Origin: Anniella stebbinsi
Taxonomy: Eukaryota > Chordata > Lepidosauria > Squamata > Anniellidae
Direction: 5' to 3'
DNA length: 64,000 nucleotides
Assembly (NCBI GenBank): GCA_029215795.1
Contig: JARDYH010000002.1
Location: 200,182,310-200,246,309, forward strand
Shown here: positions 1-11,015 of the stretch, in pieces
Position numbering within the stretch: position 1 is the first letter of the stretch
Layout of the letters: every line of letters starts with the position of its first letter
Translations under genes and position numbers: made by a program
The notes under the pieces: generated by a model
What the model was told of the DNA's origin: nothing
Database searches by the model: none
What the model saw: only the letters and a program-made list of their open reading frames with translations

Positions 1-889
1 CCTGTTCTTTATGGGATCACTGATTGTTTGGGATCACTTGTGTTAATAATCCAGGAAGGAGAAATCAGCAGTAAAAGGGGGATGGAATGGCTAAGTATAC
101 CATGGGGACTGAACAGGATCAAACATGTTGAAGATTCTCACAAAGTGTTGGGGGCAAATATTTAACCCCCCATTGCTATTTTTGGCCTGAAAATGGAAAC
201 TGGAAAATAATCAGTGCAGTCGTACATTTAATGTGGATTTGTGATATTTAAAGCTTTCATGTGGCATGTAGTGGTGACAGTGGGGAATCAAACTTATTTT
301 CCTGGATGCATGATTGGAGGCACTGATGTGCTTAGTATAACTGGCCTTTCTGGAGTGTTTTACATGAGCAATACCTTCCTGATTGCTTTTGAAGTCTTCA
401 GTCCACAACTGCTTAAGGGCTCCTGGAATTGTTAAAGCCTCATTTTGTTCCTTCAAAGTGGAAAGAAGCCTGGCCTAAATTAAGGTTGGAGTGCTTTTCC
501 CAAGGCATAGTGAGCTTTATGGGACTTCAGGCACAGTATTTCAAACTGTTAATTCAGAAGTAAGGGGAAAAGAAATTGCCACTATATTATGGCTCTGTCT
601 AAACAATTCAGTATGTTTTCTTTTGGTGAAAATTTGATGCAGCTGCTTTGAGGACCGTATTTACAGTTCAGAGCCTTTATAAGTTAACCAAGACAATAAT
701 GCTACATAGTCATAATAATCATCAGTGGGGAGAGAGGGGTTAGGTGATTTTCTAAATTTGGGTTTTTTAAAATGACTTTATTAATGGAATGTGTTACACT
801 TTGGATTAGGTTAACAAAACAATGATACAAAATGGCATGTACAGCTGCATTCACGGCCAGAATCCAGAGAACCATGAAACTTCTACATC
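1..889. other. Unique AT-rich DNA, no gene seen
   Basis: I see no coding, RNA or repeat feature here. The short ORFs of up to about 90 codons on both strands show no recognisable domain and look like chance ORFs. Confidence 0.5.
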
Positions 890-1262
890 TAAGGTCCTCC
901 TTCAGGTGCCTACTCAGAGGGAGGCTCAGAAGAAGGCAACAAGGGAGAGGTCCTTCTCTGTTGTGGTCCCCCAATTATGGAATGATTTCCCCAACGAGGC
1001 CTGTCTGGAGCCAACATGGCTATATTTTCTGCGCCGGGTCAGGTCTTTTCTCTTTTCTCTGGCATTTAGCAATATGTGATGAGTTTAATCGATCCTGGAT
1101 CTGTTTTTAGGTTTGGCTGACAGCTTATAGTTGTTTTTAGATGTATCTTCTTGTGTATACTTTCTGTGGTATGTTTTTATGTTTAAAATTTTGTATATAC
1201 TTTTTAAAATGTTTTAATCTAATGTAAACTACCCAGACAGCTGCAGCTATGGGGCAGTATAG
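890..1262 (+). pseudogene. L2/CR1-type LINE remnant (ORF2 C-terminus and 3-prime tail)
   Basis: The plus strand reads RSFSVVVPQLWNDFP, which resembles the conserved end of L2-clade ORF2 proteins (a pattern like AFSVAAPRLWNSLP). A hydrophobic stretch and a 3-prime UTR follow, ending near 1250 in a tail resembling the cagctatggggcagtata end of this group. No RT core remains upstream, so this is a 5-prime-truncated dead copy. The clade assignment rests on motif recognition alone. Confidence 0.6.
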
Positions 1263-1465
1263 AAAGCAGCAGCAGCCTGGCGCTCTGAGCAATGTGCACT
1301 GGAGGCAATGGAAGAGACAGAAACGGCAGCTAGGTGCAGTTGTCATACGCTAATTGTAGTGTTGCTTGAAGAACAGCTGCTGTCTCCTTCTGCCTGATCC
1401 CATCAGGAAAGCCTATCAGGGTTCACCATTGGATGAGCCCACCAGAGGACTCAAACCTGAAGTCA

Positions 1466-1770
1466 TGGGTGGCCATGTGTCCCCTCTATTTGAAGGGCTG
1501 CCAGAGGATTGTCCTCTATTTTGAAGGTGTCTTCTAGATGAAGAACCATCTTCTCTGAATCCAGATTAAAGATAAAGAACCAACAGAAGGAAGACCAGGT
1601 GGGGCCTTAAAGTTGCCCATCAACACTTAGTACCTGGGCAGCAAACTCAGCAAGGCACACAGGTCACCTGATCATAGTCTTCCACACTATGGTGAGATGA
1701 ACTGTATTTCTATTTACATTATAATAATAATTTCTAAAATTGTACATATACATATAAATTAGCATTTACA
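1466..1770. repeat. Interspersed repeat R1, copy 1 (uninterrupted)
   Basis: This block is alignable by eye with 19965-20539 and 36785-37420. Shared features are a catgtgtc stretch, a cctctatttgaagggct stretch, agattaaagataaagaa, the aggtcacctg site near 1661 and a 3-prime end rich in ttctaaa. It is the only one of the three copies with no MITE at the GGTCACC site, so it serves as the empty-site reference. The repeat family is unknown to me. Confidence 0.6.
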
Positions 1771-2365
1771 ATTTTTTTTAATGAAAATTGATGTTTGGTT
1801 TCATCCTCTCTTTTGGTGACATGTGTTTTCTTTTGTCCTTTTTTGGGGAGCAAGAAACTAGTGGCCACCCTAAGCCCTGTCAGGCCACATGGCCAAATTG
1901 CTTTCGGAAGCCAATTTCAAAAGCATTTTTGGCATGGACAGGGGATAAGCTGTCCAAAGAAAAATAGTCAAAAGTTTATTCAGTTATGAAGGAAGTTATA
2001 CCCATTTTTCCAGTTTTCTCAAAGAAGATTATGATAAACATGCAGGAAGGAAAGACAAAAGAAATGCAGAAATGAAAGACGCAAGGCAATATCCCACTTC
2101 TAAAAAATAAACCATGAATAAATGAAATTATTAAATCCAGACGCCAAATAGAATTTCCACAGACTTGTGGAGTAATTTTGATTTTTTTAAAACTTTTGTG
2201 AGGGATTTACACAAATTTGCAAGAGGACTGAAATTCTTGTACATCCCTTTTGATTGTCAATTAGTGTAATTCATTTAGAGTGTAATCTCTTGAGCAGTGA
2301 TCTTTCACTGTAAAATGTCTCTCACATTAATGGTGTAATTGTCATTGTTGCTGTTGTTATAAAAT
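1771..2365. other. Unique AT-rich DNA
   Basis: Nothing recognisable apart from A/T runs. The 64-codon ORF at 1795 has no domain signature. Confidence 0.5.
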
Positions 2366-2400
2366 CATCATCATCATCATCTTCGTCATCATCATCATCG
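2366..2400. repeat. (ATC)n microsatellite
   Basis: Imperfect ATC/TCATC trinucleotide run abutting the palindromic element that follows. It generates a poly-Asp ORF on the minus strand that is not a gene. Confidence 0.9.
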
Positions 2401-2531
2401 GAAGCTGGTGGCTTTGATGTCCGTGGAGTGGTGAATCCGCTCCAAGTTTCAGTCAGAACTCTTAAAGGAGCTATCCAAGCATCTGACTGGAGAAGATTCA
2501 CCACCCCACTGACATCAGAGCCACCAGCCTC
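2400..2531. mobile_element. Short palindromic MITE (about 132 bp)
   Basis: The outer arms are inverted repeats of each other. The left arm from 2400 starts GAAGCTGGTGGCTTTGATG, and the right arm ending at 2531 is its near reverse complement (CATCAGAGCCACCAGCC). They flank a central region of about 50 bp. This is a fold-back MITE; no clear target-site duplication is visible because the left edge abuts the ATC run. Confidence 0.65.
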
Positions 2532-3258
2532 CACTGATCAATATTATTATCAGGTGTGAGTTATGGTGGTTGTGTAGCCAAAACAGGGCTACTGAGAAAC
2601 AAGAGAAAGATGCTTGCGAGAATGGGAGACAAGGTTTGTAGAAGTAGGAAAAATATCCTTGTGGGGAAAACTACCGAAGCATTTGAGAAAGGAAAATGGC
2701 AGTCAGTAGCTGGGAGTTCCTCAAGAAACTCCAGGCTGCTTCAGTACCTTTTGCCCCCATTTCATCTCCCTCACAAATTAAATTTAGAAAATATTCATTA
2801 GATTGTTCATTTCCACTAAAAAATACATGGATGACAGCACCACATACTTTGATGTGGATAGCTCTGAGAATGCTTTCCTCATTGCAAAGTCAATTATGTT
2901 ACCTTCTAATTTCAAACTGTGCCTGTAATCTATGTAGACTATTTGGGAACTAAAGTGAGAGGAAGTGCCAAAGCATTTTACCCAAGAGGACCTGTTTGGA
3001 CATGTGCTAAGGCAGGACTATGCTTCTGATTATTATATGCTGATTGTTTCTATAGACGCAGCAACATAGCCACCACACCCAAGAACATGCACACATCATC
3101 ATTTACCTGCAGGTTCTGAGAATTGTAAGATTCATGCATCCACAGGGCAACAAAGGTTTAATAATGTTTATAATGTTCAAACTATGTAGTCATCATTGCT
3201 TTTTCCAATAGACGTCGTTTCTATCAGGGTTGCTGTGTAATCACTTTCATAGTAAGAA
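2532..3258. other. Unique DNA, nothing recognised
   Basis: No feature supported. ORFs of up to 85 codons lack any domain signature. Confidence 0.45.
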
Positions 3259-3478
3259 AATAACAACATAAGAAGAGCCATGCTGAATCACACCAAGGGT
3301 CATCTAATCTAGCATTCTTTTCGCACAATGGCCAACCAGCTGCACATAGGAAACCCACAAGAAGGACATGAGTGCAACAGCACTCTCCTGCCCATGTTCC
3401 CCAGAAAATGGTGTACATAGGCATACTGCCTCTGATACAGGATCAGTAGCCATTGATAGCCTTGTCCTCCATTAAAAT
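3259..3478 (-). repeat. LINE 3-prime-end fragment (CR1/L2-type)
   Basis: Contains aacataagaagagccatgctg, ggccaaccagctgc, cccacaagaaggacatgagtgcaacagc and gttccccag. These same blocks recur at 54541-54762 (same orientation) and, reverse-complemented, at 53810-54070 and 62927-63040. At 53.8 kb they lie directly downstream of a LINE RT, which identifies the family as a LINE 3-prime end and gives the minus orientation here. Confidence 0.65.
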
Positions 3479-3932
3479 AATAACATAATAGTAATAACAG
3501 TTCTGTGCTACTGGAACAGACAAAATTGGAATTGTAATAGATTTACCCCCGAGTGAAAAACAACTAAGACTGGGTGGGTCCAATGTCAGAAGAGAAAATA
3601 ATTCTTCCATCACCTTCCATCACAAAGTATTCTACTTTCAGCATTCAGCTATTAAAAATAAGGAGAGCATCGGTATTTTTGGCTTTATTGTAAAAACCAT
3701 AATAACTTCAGTGCGTTTTCTCAGTTCTGGTCCAATTATCTCAATCTTCTCTGTCAGCTAAATATTCTTCCCACTAGTACAAATGATACTCCTGACCAAT
3801 GCTGCATGTTTTTCAAGTCCAGGGTTATCAGGCTTCTAATTCTGAATGCAAGTTAATGTTTGGATTCAGACCGTTGGATCTAAGCAGACTCCAGGGTCCA
3901 TTAAACGTCATAATATTGAAGTTCGCTGCCGT

Positions 3933-3973
<41 letters not shown>

Positions 3974-4449
3974 GAAGTATGTATTCCAACATTTACTAAG
4001 TATAACTTTCATCACCAGGAGTATTTCCATATTCAGAATAAAAATGTGATTTTACATTTGGTCTGCCCTCTGTAAAAAGGACCATTATAAGATGAAGTTT
4101 CCATTTTGGGGTTGAGTAAGTGCTGTTTAATTTGTAACTTCTCAGAGGATTAATTATAGCAAACAAGAGAAACATAAGGATGAAAAATGGAAGGGTTTGT
4201 TTATCTAGATTGGTTTAAAAATAAGCATCATCATGTGCCGAGCCAAAAGCCCGTGTGTTCCAACTGGTACTCAGGGACACAAAAATAATACATGTTGAGG
4301 CTTGCTTTTTCTGACACGTCTGGAGAACATTCAGCTAACATCTGTACATAAGAGGGAATTAATTTGTTTTAAGACAGAATAGTGGACTTCATGCTTAGGG
4401 ATTGGTAGAACTTCAAAATCAAAGCACACTTTCACATGACCTACAAATA
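3479..4449. other. Unique DNA with an (AT)n run at 3935-3967
   Basis: A 33-bp AT dinucleotide run is the only simple feature. The rest is AT-rich with no recognised element. Confidence 0.5.
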
Positions 4450-4769
4450 TAGGCTGACCATATGAAAAGGAGGACAGGGCTCATGTAACTTTAACTGTTG
4501 TAGAGAAAAGGGAATTTCAGCCAGTGTCATTTGAATGCAATTAGTTCCTGGTGAAATTCCCTCCTCATCACAACAGTTAAAGTTGCAGGCACGATACTAG
4601 GGTGACCATATACAAAAGAAGGCAGGGCCCCTGCAACTTTAACTGTTGTGATGAAGAGGGAATTTCACCAGGAACTAATTGCCTACAAATGACACTGGCT
4701 GAAATTTCCTTTTCTCTACAACAGTTAAAGTTACATGAGCCCTGTCCTCCTTTTCATATGTTCAGCCTA
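4450..4769. mobile_element. MITE-A copy 1 (320-bp palindromic, hAT-like)
   Basis: The ends are TAGGCTGACCATATG and CATATGTTCAGCCTA. Nearly the whole element is an inverted repeat (aactttaactgttgt, aatttcaccaggaactaatt and their complements). A 7-bp direct repeat ACAAATA lies at 4443-4449 and 4770-4776. The other copies are at 4908, 17720 and 60821. Confidence 0.85.
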
Positions 4770-4790
4770 ACAAATACCATCTCATACTAG

Positions 4791-5359
4791 GGCCTAATCT
4801 ACACCAAACAGGATATTGCACTATGAAAGCAGTATGAAAGCGGTATATAAAAGGCAGGAGCCACATCAAGCAGGATATAGCGGTATGAAAGTGGTATATG
4901 GTATGTGTAGGCTGACCATATGAAAAGGAGGACAGGGCTCATGTAACTTTAACAGTTGTAGAGAAAGGGGAATTTCAGCTAGTGTCATTTGTATGCAATT
5001 AGTTCCTGGTGATATTCCCTCTTCATCACAACAGTTAAAGGTGCATGAATTATACTAGAGTGTCCATATACAAAAGAAGGCAGGGCCCCTGCAACTTTAA
5101 CAATTGTGATGAAAAGGGAATATCACCAGGAACTAATTGCATACAAATGACACTGGCTGAAATTCCCTTTTCTCTATAACAAAGTTACATGAGCCCTGTC
5201 CTCCTTCTCATATGGTCAGCCTAGGTATGTGTCAATGGGCCCCAACAGTTGTCAGTGCACGTCAATGCCACTATAAAGCAGTACTGTGGCTCCTGCCTTT
5301 TATATACCACTTTCATACCGCTTTCATAGTGCAATATCTTGCTTGGTATAGATTAGGCT
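4791..5359. mobile_element. MITE-B copy 1, split by MITE-A copy 2
   Basis: The ends are GGCCTAATCTACACC and TAGATTAGGCT. Removing the MITE-A insertion (316 bp plus one 8-bp duplication) leaves 245 bp, exactly the length of the uninterrupted copy at 31356-31600. The element is a long palindrome (ggcaggagccaca versus tgtggctcctgcc). The flanking duplication is degenerate (TAG versus TCG). Confidence 0.8.
4908..5223. mobile_element. MITE-A copy 2, nested in MITE-B
   Basis: Same termini as copy 1. A perfect 8-bp duplication GGTATGTG lies at 4900-4907 and 5224-5231. The intact MITE-B at 31.36 kb reads through this point with one GGTATGTG, so the insertion event is fully documented. Confidence 0.92.
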
Positions 5360-5432
5360 TCGGTTTCCATTTTGGCCAGTTTGAAGGTTTATCTAGTCCA
5401 GTGTGGAACTGTTGTGCACTCTGACAGTGAAA

Positions 5433-5672
5433 TTGTATACATCTTTTGTCTGATGTAAGCCCCCTTGAGTTCAATGGGCGTTATTCCCAGGTAAATGAGA
5501 ATAGGACTGCATGCTCATTGCACAATCCTGTGTATGTTTAGACGGGGGGGGGGGAGTCTACAATTCTCAGCATTCCCCAGCCTGCATGGTGATTCTAAGG
5601 GCACAATCCTATGTATGTTTAGAAAGAAAAAATTCCCACAACTCCCAGCATTCCCAAGCCAGACCTGGCCCA
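5433..5672. repeat. Interspersed repeat cluster (CAATCCTATG family)
   Basis: Two degenerate tandem copies: gcacaatcctgtgtatgttt with cattccccagcc, then gcacaatcctatgtatgttt with cattcccaagcc. They are preceded by a gttcaatgggcgttattcccagg block. Related pieces occur at 23901, 39320, 55385, 56015, 57221 and 58194. The family is not identified. Confidence 0.55.
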
Positions 5673-6094
5673 CAATGGAATCCTCCACCACCACCCCTCA
5701 AAAAGCTTCTCCAAGATGGAATTTGGCCCTTGGGCTAAAAGAGGTTCTGTGCCCCTGGCTTATAAATATTTCTCATTAGTTTGTTAATACAAGTGTGTTA
5801 TGGTATAATGAGAAGACCTAGATCCATAATAATGCTAAAAATGATACCACGAAGAGTCAAGGGCTGAATTAAAAATATGTCCAAACAGACAACCATTTAA
5901 AAACCCATTCTACTACAGCCTTTATCTGATGCCTGGCAAAAACCCTCTTTACCATTTAACAGGATGATACAAATGAACAAGCTCTCCAGGGTGAGAGAGG
6001 TCAGACTGGGTAGTTTGGTCATCTGCATGGCCTCCTTGTAAAAACCAAAAGGTTAGATCTGAAACAAGAAGGGCAACAAATCATTAAAAGTATC
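5673..6094. other. Unique DNA, nothing recognised
   Basis: No coding or repeat signature. A 94-codon ORF overlapping its left part is carried by the adjacent repeat cluster. Confidence 0.45.
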
Positions 6095-6430
6095 AAAGCA
6101 GTAGTGATGCACTAAATAGCAAAATTCAAGCTCATCAAGGTTCTCTATGTTGAAGCTCGTTCTGACTCAGGTCCACAACCAGATTGCAAGCTTCTTTTTT
6201 TCTGCACAAACGTTTGTGGCTATTTTGGTACATAGTTTTTCTTTTATTTGCACCAATAGCACATATTTCTTAGAAGTACACATTTTTCTCCCATGGATTA
6301 AAGCGTGGTTGTTACATTTTTCTAAAGGCCGCACTTTTTCATGCATAGTTTAAAAATGTACACATTTCTGAACACATTTGTTTTTGATACGCAAATTGAA
6401 TTGCAAACTCGGAAATGTGTGGACCTCAAC
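6095..6430. repeat. Degenerate MITE-C fragment
   Basis: Contains motifs seen in the better copies at 33357 and 7970: TGCACAAACG, gtacacatttt and aaattgcaaactcggaaatgtg. Both ends are decayed. Confidence 0.35.
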
Positions 6431-7453
6431 AGTAGCTGGCATTTGAGTCTGCGTTTGACTCTGGGAGATGTGAGGTGGATACATTCTGGTCTAAAATGAA
6501 CTGAAATTATTTTCTCATATATCCCTACAAAGTAGTACCATACTGTGGAAGCTAGTGGTCTCTTCTCTGTCCCATTTATTATTGCTTCCTCAGTACCGAA
6601 TTGTGTGCCCCATGGCTATTGCTCCCTTGATATTAATTGTGAATAGGAAGCGCCACTAAAATACTGGCTGCTTGACACAGATCAATGTGATTCTAAGTTA
6701 CAGAAGAAGCTAATGAACTGGCTGTGCATAATGCATGAATCAAAGAAGGCAAATGATCCAAACGGATGATTTTCTAGTGAGGATGGTAGTCCCAGACATC
6801 TGTGGTCCAGATAAAGAAAACAAGATAGTATGCTTTCATTAGGTTACAGGATAAATTATGTCACTTTAATGTGTCACAAATTGCATTCCAGCCAGTTTAT
6901 AGTTCACATGGGAATGCAGTGCTTGGGTATACAGAACCCTTGATGCAACCAAAATCATTCTAAAAAAGCAGAGAAACATGAAGTGGGTGTTAGCAGGGAT
7001 CCTTTTGACATGTTAATTATCTGTCATACTTACAGATACCTACACAATTGTGGACTAATAATTATCTCTTTCTCTTTCATCTATCTATTCATCTGTCATC
7101 TATCCACACGCACTACAGATAGTCAAATCAGTTGACTTTTGGTCCATGTCAATTTCACATGTGTTGAATCGAGTCCATTCTGTCTTGTTAGTCATTGATT
7201 TTTTTTAAAAAAAAAACACTCAAAAATTCACATCCCACCAAATATTTCATTTCCCCAAAATATGCATGTATACACAATTTCCCCTAATATATGTGTGCAT
7301 TTTTGAGATGATAATTGCCTTGTACAATTCAACTTAGTGCATGGTCAGAAGGATAATTGCATTCTGACTTATGGTACATAGTAGCATGGAAAGTGCAAAT
7401 TAAATGGGTTTACTTCAAAAGGTGGATCAAATGAAATTCACCTCCATCCTTAA
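6431..7453. other. Unique AT-rich DNA
   Basis: Nothing recognised. Around 7200-7330 there are a few acacattttc-like words that may be further MITE-C decay. Confidence 0.4.
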
Positions 7454-7468
7454 TACACACACACACAC

Positions 7469-7505
<37 letters not shown>
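7454..7505. repeat. (CA)n(GA)n microsatellite
   Basis: Compound dinucleotide run: about eight CA units followed by about 16 GA units. Confidence 0.95.
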
Positions 7506-7506
<1 letters not shown>

Positions 7507-7969
7507 GTGCACACAGTGTACATTGTGATGAAACTTTGTAGATTATATGTGATTAAAGAGAAAAGAATACTATTTCATATATTCAAAACTGAGAAAGACA
7601 GGCAAACAGACAACAGGAAGGCCCACCTTTTCAATGCTTTCAGTACAAGATAGTTGTTGGAATCCAAAGTGCTTCTTATGCTCACTGAAAAGTTGTGCTT
7701 GCTCAGTGGAGTCTTTGCTTTTTATCTTTCAGCAGCTGACTCTTGTGCCAGATTATAAACAGTTTGTCATGCAACCACGTGTCATGCAACGTGGTTGGCT
7801 GCTGCATGAACCAAACATGTCTAAAGCCTTCTTGGATTCATAAAACTAGTTTCACAGTTCTTTGGATCTTGGCCCAAGGTTAGGACACAAGAATAACAAG
7901 AGATTGCCCAGCATTGTGTTTGAGAAACTTAGAAATAGGAGGAAGCTGCATTATACTAGTTCAGGCTAT
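7506..7969. other. Unique DNA
   Basis: Nothing recognised. The 69-codon ORF at 7634 has no domain signature. Confidence 0.45.
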
Positions 7970-8387
7970 TTCTGCATTGAATATTGTATATTCTGACAGG
8001 AGATGCCCAAGAATTTCATTTTGATTTAATTTAAATTCAATTTTGCCCCACTGAAAGCAGCCAATGGGAGCATAGTTTTTGGAGGCCCTTGCACATTCCT
8101 GAGCTTGCATTCAGAAAATGTGCACTTTACGGAAATATGCACTTTTAAAACATGCATTTTAAAACAACAACAACATGCATTTTCATGCTTAGTTTAGTCT
8201 GTGAGGGGAGGTAGTGCACATTTGGCTGCGCACTAAAAAAATGTGTACCAAAATGCACACTTTTTCCATTCAAATGAAAAGAACAACAAATTACAATTGA
8301 AAATGGGAGCAAGATGATCTAAGCTTCAATGTGGGGTTCAGAGAATCCCAATGAGTTTGAACATTGCTAATTCTCTCGTCCCTAATT
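7970..8387. mobile_element. Degenerate MITE-C copy (hAT-like)
   Basis: The right end reads ttctctcgtccctaa, complementary to the left end tagggatgagagaac of the copy at 33357. The interior shares aatgtgcactt, tgcattttaaaa and ggagcaagatgatct (the complement of ggatcttgctccc) with that copy. The other terminus is not clear. Confidence 0.5.
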
Positions 8388-9204
8388 TGGACTGGTAGCG
8401 ACTTTCCAGGGTCTCAGTCAGAAGTCTTAAACACCACCTGCTCCTTTTAACTGGAGGTACCAGTTGAGCCTATGACTTTCAACATATGGCCTACCACTGA
8501 GCTCTGGTCCTGTTTGAAAGGGAATGTGTGTAGCAAAGCAAGAAAAGGGGTATGGAGATTAATAGAAACTTTCCTGATTAGTTAGTTGATTGGTAGAATG
8601 ATAATAGAATGCTTGTGCCTTGAAGTTGCCAAGAATAAAGATACAAGTTGGACAAATCAGGATAGAGTTGTGGTTGCTGGCAACATCCTTAGTGGATCAA
8701 TTTTCTGGATATTCAGGATGACAGGATGATGCTATGCTGGGATTTATTCACTTTTAAATAACTCTTTGTAAAGTAACAACCAGATTGCATCAAAGAACTT
8801 CCTGTGTTATACAGAAGACAGTTTTTATGACCTAGGAAGTAAAGCACATGCTGAAATGTCTTCTATATTTTGACATGGTTCTTCAATTCTATTCTTCCTC
8901 TGTGGGCTTTTAACTGCTTCTTTCCATCCCCAGCTGTTGTTCAGCTGAAATCCCCCTACCCACCCAGTCTCGTAATATTGTAATACCATGGTGGACATCA
9001 CTTTCTTCTTCATATAGTATTACAATAGACAAAGAGTAATAGAACATTCTGTTAAAGAACTGGTCACAGAATCTACTATGGTTCTTGTACTACCAGGGTC
9101 TCTTCCGCTCCCCCCACAAAATGAAGTAAGGGCGAGTGGCATCGCTAGGAACGACATCAGAGATGGCCATCACACACTTGTTGGTTCATCTGAAGCCTGG
9201 CAAA
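8388..9204. other. Unique DNA
   Basis: No feature recognised. The ORFs of about 60 codons are not supported. Confidence 0.45.
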
Positions 9205-9560
9205 GCCTCAACTGCAGCTGAGAGTGAAGAAGTGTGGTGGACTGGTGAGGATGGGCCAAATGGACTTGAGAGCCCAGAATGGGGTGAATGAGTGAAGAGA
9301 GCAGATTAAAAGAGAGACATGAAAGGAAAGGTGTGAGAATGGAGGCAGAAAAAGGAGGTGCTTACAGAATGGAGGAAGAAGCAAGAAAGGCTGAAGAACA
9401 GAGGAGGAAAGAGGAGAGGAAAAGTGAACCAAAAAGAAAAGAAGGACAGTAGTGGCAACAGATCCGAGTGAGGAAGAGGAAGGAGTGACAAGTAGGTAAG
9501 TGAGAGAAAGGAGGATTGGAGAAGATGGTAGTCTTGCACACTTTCCTCCACTGAACCACA
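9205..9560. other. Purine-biased tract
   Basis: About 350 bp in which the plus strand is dominated by A and G (gaggaagaagcaagaaagg and similar). This bias produces three overlapping Leu/Ser/Phe-rich minus-strand ORFs of 83 to 119 codons that I treat as artefacts. No gene or known element was recognised. Confidence 0.5.
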
Positions 9561-9898
9561 CAAGCACAGACTGAGATCATGAGCACATCACTCAACATCC
9601 TTAGGATCTCCATATTATTTATATTGTGTAGGCAATTCTGATGAAATCAAGGCATGGGGAGGTGGTTTGTGGTGAGAGTAACTTTGAGCATGGTCTTCAT
9701 AATCAAGGTCAATGGCTTCTGTGCCCTGGATTTGTTGCAAGAGGGAACATGTCATAATAAACAAATAAATAAACACAACACACCTAACCCCTATCAACCA
9801 AGCTGGCTGAGTTATCTGAAATGCCAGACTTAAATGCCCTGGAAGTTCTGGTCTTGTGAAGGAATGCAGTCAAACTCCACTCTTGAGAATCTTCTTCT
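9561..9898. other. Unique DNA
   Basis: Nothing recognised. Confidence 0.4.
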
Positions 9899-10062
9899 GA
9901 GGATCCATAGCTCAGTGGTGGAGCACCTGCTTTGCCTACAGAAGGTCCCAGGTTCAGTCTCCAGCATCTCCAGGCAGGGCTGAGAGAGAAAAGGCTCTCT
10001 GAATGTTGGAGACCTACTTCCAGTCAGTTTAGGCAGTAGATGGGCCAGAAGGCTGACTGTAC
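9899..10062 (+). repeat. tRNA-derived SINE
   Basis: The A-box-like TAGCTCAGTGGTGGAGCA is followed at tRNA-like spacing by the B-box-like GGTTCAGTCTC, as in tRNA-derived SINE heads. The tail carries catctccaggcagggctg and an acttccagtcag stretch. Related copies start at 12339 and 13255. Confidence 0.75.
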
Positions 10063-10939
10063 CCCCCACACCTTCCCTAAAGCAAACAGTGTTTGAGGAT
10101 CTTGCCCTTTCCCCAAAGTATTGTCTCACTCTTCTTTCCCAGCTCCTACCTTCCGAAGCAAAGCCATTTCCATCTGATAAATGCATGGCAGGGTGAGAGG
10201 ATGGAAGTGGAGGAAGACTGCAAGCAACAGTTGGAGGAAAAACCCATGGTACAGGCCTCAGAGATTCTGCTCATTGGGCTAGTGCCAAGAAGAGCTTGCT
10301 AGCTTCTTTCCCAGCACCACAGAGACTGGCTACCTGCCTGGATGGGGAATCCTCTTCCAGTATATTCAATTAAAATAAAGGTTTAAACGTTGATCCATAA
10401 GACTTATAAAATGGCAACGAATAATGCAAAACAAGGATAAAACGCAGGGCCTAATTGCTCTCTAGAAAACATCAATAGTCAAACAAAGTTGAAGCTGCTG
10501 CTCATGGATATAAAACTAGCAGAGAAAGTTACCACTTCTGCCTTCTCTCCTCCGATCTTCAGCTAATATTACTTCAAGCCACTGGGAACAAATAAAAGTA
10601 ATAACCACTACTTCACACGATGGACAAATTGTCTTGAATTAGTGGCATGCTTTTAAAATATACATATGCACACCCCCTTCTCCAGACCCATAATTTCATA
10701 TTTGTTAAGTCAGCTAAACATTTTTTTTCTTTTAAAGAAAATTATAAAATGGTGAAAGGTGCAATATTGTTAAAAGTATATACAATGCTTAATAATGTCC
10801 AGTAAGCTGTCCCTGGGCAGTAATTTCATTACTCTAGTTCCAGACTTTACAAAACCATTTTTTAAAGAAAGCTAAAAATAATCACATTGCCCTTCTGAAT
10901 ACTTCAAATGTAAAATTAATAAAACAAGGTGGTGAGCTG
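10063..10939. other. Unique AT-rich DNA
   Basis: Nothing recognised. Confidence 0.45.
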
Positions 10940-10940
10940 A

Positions 10941-11014
<74 letters not shown>

Positions 11015-11015
11015 T
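10940..11015. repeat. (AT)n(GT)n(AT)n microsatellite
   Basis: A compound dinucleotide tract with a GT core flanked by AT runs on both sides. The Val/Cys and Tyr/Ile repeat ORFs across it are artefacts. Confidence 0.95.

Noticed and set aside
9208..9567. 119-codon Leu/Ser/Phe-rich minus ORF as a membrane protein
   Set aside because: Its hydrophobicity comes directly from the polypyrimidine bias of that strand, and two other frames are open in the same tract.
9899..9970. Functional tRNA gene
   Set aside because: Box A and box B resemblance is present, but the flanks and tail are those of a SINE and the cloverleaf stems do not pair.
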